Below, piece by piece: positions 17,600 through 22,550 of a stretch of DNA of 22,550 bases. The DNA is from Utricularia gibba (lineage: Eukaryota > Streptophyta > Magnoliopsida > Lamiales > Lentibulariaceae): the NCBI GenBank assembly GCA_002189035.1, contig NEEC01000211.1:1-22550 (forward strand). The letters run 5' to 3'. Each line of letters begins with the position of its first letter. Position 1 is the stretch's first letter. A model generated the notes under the pieces. The model did not search any database, was not told the DNA's origin, and was given only the letters and a program-made list of their open reading frames with translations. A program made the translations under genes and the position numbers.

Positions 17600-18593
17600 G
17601 AGAAAGGTCACCATAGGCTTTGGCCGAAAGTAAGTTGTAGCCCGACAAAGAAAAAGATGCATGTATTAACGTTCGGTTTTCCGGGTTGCTTACAGGGTTT
17701 TTCAAGGAACAACTTCTCCTTTAGTGGCGGCCAGTCTCGCTAGGAACTTGGTCGGGCCCCTGATTCTTTATGGCTCATGAGGACAAAGGATGCAAATCGA
17801 TAAATACAAAGATGCATTTGTTTAAATTACGATATCACGTGCACCCTACATGATATTTTCAACAACTTACTTTATACTTGAGGAGGCGGTCTTGGGGGGC
17901 AAGAGGAACCGGACAAAGGTCAGCTTAGGCTTGGGCCGAAAGTAAGTTGTAGCCCGGCAAATAAAGTGATAAATTTATTAACGTTCAGTTTTCGGGGGCT
18001 GCCTACATGGTTTTTCAAGGAACAGCTTCTCGTTTTGTGGCGGCCAGTCTCGCTGGAACTTGGTCCTTGACCCTGATTCTGTATGGCTCATGAGGTCAAC
18101 CGATGGAAATCGATTAAAGAAAATGATGCCTTTCTTTAAATTACGATATCACGTGCACCCCACATGATTTTTTCAACAACTTGCTTTATACTTAGGGAGG
18201 CGGTCTTGGGGGGCAAGAGGAACCGGACAAAGGTCAGCTTAGGCTTGGGCCGAAAGTAAGTTGTAGCCCGGCAAATAAAGTGATAAATTTATTAACGTTC
18301 AGTTTTCGGGGGCTGCCTACATGGTTTTTCAAGGAACAGCTTGTCGTTTTGTGGCGGCCAGTCTCGCTGGGAACTTGGTCCTTGACCGCGATTATGTATG
18401 GCTCATGAGGTCAACCGATTGCAAATTGATTAAAAAAAATGATGCCTCTGTTTAAATTACTATATCACGTGCACCCCACATGATTTTTTCAACAACTTAC
18501 TTTATACTTGAGGAGGCGGTCTTGGGGTGCACCTGGAACGGCACAAAGGTCAGGGTCGGCTTGGGCCAAGAGTTAGTTGTAGCCCGGCAAATA
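17600..18593 (+). repeat. Partial, shortened higher-order repeat unit
   Basis: Upstream of unit 1, monomers at anchors 17828, 18142 and 18458 match the third, fifth and sixth types (AAATACAAAGATGC; GATGGAAATCG; GATTGCAAATTG). The fourth type, with GGCTCGTGAGG, is absent. This looks like a five-monomer variant or the ragged edge of the homogenised domain. Confidence 0.7.
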
Positions 18594-18608
18594 AAATGTT
18601 GGTCCGGG
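18594..18608 (+). repeat. Deletion junction of truncated monomer
   Basis: GGCAAATAAA of the late second half-monomer is joined directly to TTGGTCCGGGCCC of the first half, removing about 90 bases. The monomer is ~221 bp by anchors. The same junction recurs at 20381 and 22141, always with TATGCCTCATGAGG and CAAATCCATG variants following it, so all three descend from one deletion event. Confidence 0.85.
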
Positions 18609-20380
18609 CCCCCAATTCTTTATGCCTCATGAGGACAAAGGATGCAAATCCATGAATACAATGATGCATTTGTTTAAATTACGATATCACGTGCACCCTA
18701 CATGATTTTTTGAACAACTTTATACTTGAGGAGGTGGTCTTGGGGGGCAAGAGGAACCGGACAAAGGTCACCATAGGCTTTGGCCGAAAGTAAGTTGTAG
18801 CCCGACAAAGAAAAAGATGCATGTATTAACGTTCGGTTTTCCGGGTTGCTTACAGGGTTTTTCAAGGAACAACTTCTCCTTTAGTGGCGGCCAGTCTCGC
18901 TAGGAACTTGGTCCGGGCCCCTGATTCTTTATGGCTCATGAGGAACAAGGATGCAAATCGATAAATACAATGATGCATTTGTTTAAATTACGATATCACG
19001 TGCACCCTACATGATTTTTTCAACAACTTACTTTATACTTGAGGAGGTGGTCTTCGGGGGTAAGAGGAACCGGAGAAAGGTCACCATAGGCTTTGGCCGA
19101 AAGTAAGTTGTAGCCCGACAAAGAAAAAGATGCATGTATTAACGTTCGGTTTTCCGGGTTGCTTACAGGGTTTTTCAAGGAACAACTTCTCCTTTAGTGG
19201 CGGCCAGTCTCGCTAGGAACTTGGTCCGGGCCCCTGATTCTTTATGGCTCATGAGGACAAAGGATGCAAATCGATAAATACAAAGATGCATTTGTTTAAA
19301 TTACGATATCACGTGCACCCTACATGATATTTTCAACAACTTACTTTATACTTGAGGAGGCGGTCTTGGGGGGCAAGAGGAACCGGACAAAGGTCAGCTT
19401 AGGCTTGGGCCGAAGTAAGTTGTAGCCCGGCAAATAAAGTGATAAATTTATTAACGTTCAGTTTTCGGGGGCTGCCTACATGGTTTTTCAAGGAACAGCT
19501 TCTCGTTTTGTGACGGCCTGTCTCGCTGGGAACTTGGTCCTTGACCCCGATTATGTATGGCTCGTGAGGTCAACCGGATGCAAATCGATTAAAAAAAATG
19601 ATGCCTTTGTTTAAATTACGATATCACGTGCACCCACATGATTTTTTCAACAACTTACTTTATACTTAGGGGAGGCGGTCTTGGGGGCAAGAGGAACCGG
19701 ACAAAGGTCAGCTTAGGCTTGGGCCGAAAGTAAGTTGTAGCCCGGCAAATAAAGTGATAATTTATTAACGTTCAGTTTTCGGGGGCTGCCTACATGGTTT
19801 TTCAAGGAACAGCTTCTCGTTTTGTGGCGGCCAGTCTCGCTGGGAACTTGGTCCTTGACCCGATTCTGTATGGCTCATGAGGTCAACCGGATGGAAATCG
19901 ATTAAAGAAAATGATGCCTTTCTTTAAATTACGATATCACGTGCACCCACATGATTTTTTCAACAACTTGCTTTATACTTGTGGAGGCGGTCTTCGGGTG
20001 CACCTGGATCGCGACAAAGGTCAGGTTTGGCTTGCGCCGAGAGTTAGTTGTAACACGGCAAATAAATTGATGTATTTATTAACGTTCAGTTTTCGGGGGC
20101 TGCCTACATGGTTTTTCAAGGAACAGCTTGTCGTTTTGTGGCGGCTAGTCTCGCTGGGAACTTGGTCCTTGACCGCGATTATGTATGGCTCATGAGGTCA
20201 ACCGATTGCAAATTGATTAAAAAAAAATGATGCCTCTGTTTAAATTACCATATCACGTGCACCCCACATGATTTTTTAAACAACTTACTTTATACTTGAG
20301 GAGGCGGTCTTGGGTGCACCTGGAACGGCACAAAGGTCAGGGTCGGCTTGGGCCAAGAGTTAGTTGTAGCCCGGCAAATA
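18594..20380 (+). repeat. Higher-order repeat unit 1 (six monomers, 1,787 bp)
   Basis: Delimited by the diagnostic deletion junction AAATGTTGGTCCGGG at 18594 and its next occurrence at 20381. Six monomers in order: truncated (anchor 18680), two close copies with AAAAAGATGCATG and TTTTCCGGGTTGCTTACAGG (18989, 19302), one with GGCTCGTGAGG and GTGACGGCCTG (19617), one with GGATGGAAATCG and TGCCTTTCTTTAAA (19930), and one with GATTGCAAATTG and TGCCTCTGTTTAAA (20246). Confidence 0.88.
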
Positions 20381-22140
20381 AAATGTTGGTCCGGGCCCCG
20401 ATTCTTTATGCCTCATGAGGACAAAGGATGCAAATCCATGAATACAATGATGCATTTGTTTAAATTACGATATCACGTGCACCCTACATGATTTTTTGAA
20501 CAACTTTATACTTGAGGAGGTGGTCTTGGGGGGCAAGAGGAACCGGACAAAGGTCACCATAGGCTTTGGCCGAAAGTAAGTTGTAGCCCCGACAAAGAAA
20601 AAGATGCATGTATTAACGTTCGGTTTTCCGGGTTGCTTACAGGGTTTTTCAAGGAACAACTTCTCCTTTAGTGGCGGCCAGTCTCGCTAGGAACTTGGTC
20701 CGGGCCCCTGATTCTTTATGGCTCATGAGGACAAAGGATGCAAATCGATAAATACAATGATGCATTTGTTTAAATTACGATATCACGTGCACCCTACATG
20801 ATTTTTCAACAACTTACTTTATACTTGAGGAGGTGGTCTTCGGGGTAAGAGGAACCGGAGAAAGGTCACCATAGGCTTTGGCCGAAAGTAAGTTGTAGCC
20901 CGACAAAGAAAAAGATGCATGTATTAACGTTCGGTTTTCCGGGTTGCTTACAGGGTTTTTCAAGGAACAACTTCTCCTTTAGTGCGGCCAGTCTCGCTAG
21001 GAACTTGGTCCGGCCCCTGATTCTTTATGGCTCATGAGGACAAAGGATGCAACAAAGATGCATTTGTTTAAATTACGATATCACGTGCACCCTACATGAT
21101 TTTTCACAACAACTTACTTTATACTTGAGGAGTCTTGGGGGCAAGAGGAACCGGACAAAGGTCAGCTTAGGCTTGGCCGAAAGTAAGTTGTAGCCCGGCA
21201 AATAAAGTGATAAATTTATTAACGTTCAGTTTTCGGGGGCTGCCTACATGGTTTTTCAAGGAACAGCTTCTCGTTTTGTGACGGCCTGTCTCGCTGGGAA
21301 CTTGGTCCTTGACCCCGATTATGTATGGCTCGTGAGGTCAACCGAATGCAAATCGATTAAAAAAATGATGCCTTTGTTTAAATTACGATACCACGTGCAC
21401 CCCACATGATTTTTTCAACAACTTGCTTTATACTTGTGGAGGCGGTCTTGGGGTGCACCTGGAACGGGAAAGGTTTGGCTTGCGCCGAGAGTTAGTTGTA
21501 ACACGGCAAATAAAGTGATGTATTTATTAACGTTCAGTTTTCGGGGCTGCCTACATGGTTTTTCAAGGAACAGCTTCTCATTTTGTGGCGGACAGTCTCG
21601 CTGGGAACTTGGTCCGGGCCCCCGATTCTTTTATGGCTCATGAGGTCAACCGGATGGAAATCGATTAAAGAAAATGATGCCTTTCTTTAAATTACGATAT
21701 CACGTGCACCCACATGATTTTTTCAACAACTTGCTTTATACTTGTGGAGCGGTCTTCGGGTGCACCTGGAACGCGACAAAGGTCAGGTTTGGCTTGCGCC
21801 GAGAGTTAGTTGTAACACGGCAAATAAATTGATGTATTTATTAACGTTCAGTTTTCGGGGGCTGCCTACATGGTTTTTCAAGGAACAGCTTGTCGTTTTG
21901 TGGCGGCTAGTCTCGCTGGGAACTTGGTCCTTGACCGCGATTATGTATGGCTCATCGTCAACCGATTGCAAATTGATTAAAAAAAATGATGCCTCTGTTT
22001 AAATTACCATATCACGTGCACCCCACATGATTTTTTTAAACAACTTACTTTATACTTGAGGAGGCGGTCTTGGGTGCACCTGGAACGGCACAAAGGTCAG
22101 GGTCGGCTTGGGCAAGAGTTAGTTGTAGCCCGGCAAAATA
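20381..22140 (+). repeat. Higher-order repeat unit 2 (six monomers, 1,760 bp)
   Basis: Same six monomer types in the same order as unit 1 (anchors 20466, 20776, 21074, 21384, 21693, 22005), including the GGCTCGTGAGG and TGCCTTTCTTTAAA monomers. Small indels explain the 27-bp difference, chiefly a 13-base loss near 21053. A third unit starts at 22141 with the same junction and is cut by the window end. Confidence 0.88.
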
Positions 22141-22550
22141 AAATGTTGGTCCGGGCCCCCGATTCTTTATGCCTCATGAGGACAAAGGATGCAAATCCAT
22201 GAATACAATGATGCATTTGTTTAAATTACGATATCACGTGCACCCTACATGATTTTTTGAACAACTTTATACTTGAGGAGGTGGTCTTGGGGGCAAGAGG
22301 AACCGGACAAAGGTCACCATAGGCTTTGGCCGAAAGTAAGTTGTAGCCCGACAAAGAAAAAGATGCATGTATTAACGTTCGGTTTTCCGGGTTGCTTACA
22401 GGGTTTTTCAAGGAACAACTTCTCTTTAGTGGCGGCCAGTCTCGCTAGGAACTTGGTCCGGGCCCCTGATTCTTTATGGCTCATGAGGAAAAGGATGCAA
22501 ATCGATAAATACAATGATGCATTTTTTAAATTACGATATCACGTGCACCC

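Larger units (their letters stand above)
15435..22550 (+). repeat. Tandem satellite array, 24 anchored monomers
   Basis: Plus-orientation ~310-bp satellite to the end of the window. Anchors: 15637, 15948, 16262, 16576, 16888, 17202, 17517, 17828, 18142, 18458, 18680, 18989, 19302, 19617, 19930, 20246, 20466, 20776, 21074, 21384, 21693, 22005, 22227 and 22532. Spacing is 298-316 except for three ~221-bp monomers. The left part is a mixture of subtypes; from about 18.6 kb it becomes a regular higher-order repeat. No gene is supported anywhere in it. Confidence 0.95.

Noticed and set aside
353-22550. CRISPR array or bacterial repeat system
   Set aside because: The repeats are ~310 bp with no short-repeat/spacer structure, and the interspersed elements are plant retrotransposons.
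15435-22550. rDNA intergenic spacer subrepeats
   Set aside because: No rRNA coding sequence or recognisable Pol I promoter is visible, and the arrays change orientation and hold nested retroelements; a dispersed or centromeric satellite fits better.

Overview
The window looks like heterochromatic, repeat-rich DNA from a flowering plant nuclear genome. The evidence is two plant-type LTR retrotransposons, both with a primer-binding site for initiator tRNA-Met, lying in a long tandem satellite. I see no host protein gene, no rRNA or tRNA gene and no bacterial-style operon. The species cannot be named from the sequence; a eudicot is a guess from the flavour of the retroelement proteins.

Layout. 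Bases 1-~310 hold one diverged satellite monomer in minus orientation. Bases ~353-2332 are satellite in plus orientation. Bases 2333-9050 are a complete Ty3/gypsy chromovirus on the minus strand, most like the CRM (centromeric retrotransposon) clade. It has two 603-bp LTRs, a PBS, a PPT, and gag, protease, reverse transcriptase, RNase H and integrase. Bases 9051-13947 are plus-orientation satellite. Bases 13948-~14529 are the 5' end of a Ty1/copia element (LTR, PBS, start of gag). Bases ~14530-15366 are satellite in inverted orientation, followed by a 68-bp scrap of the same copia LTR (15367-15434). Bases ~15435-22550 are plus-orientation satellite.

The satellite monomer is about 309-315 bp. 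It appears to be an old dimer of two ~155-bp units. From about 18.6 kb to the end the monomers form a six-monomer higher-order repeat of about 1.77 kb, each copy holding the same truncated ~221-bp monomer. A second long-range duplication (~2.18 kb, seven monomers) is seen between 11.3 and 13.9 kb.

The gypsy element is young by its LTRs (4 differences in 603 bp, my count by eye) but its polyprotein is broken three times: a frameshift in protease, an in-frame stop before reverse transcriptase, and a frameshift between RNase H and integrase. Its last 74 codons lie inside the 3' LTR, and the PPT is itself coding sequence. It has no target-site duplication, and its two flanks are out of phase in the satellite, which points to recombination between elements or an aberrant insertion.

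Together, a CRM-like chromovirus, a dimeric ~310-bp satellite and a homogenised higher-order repeat make this a candidate centromeric or pericentromeric segment. That is inference; only chromatin data could establish it. I found no new protein-coding system.
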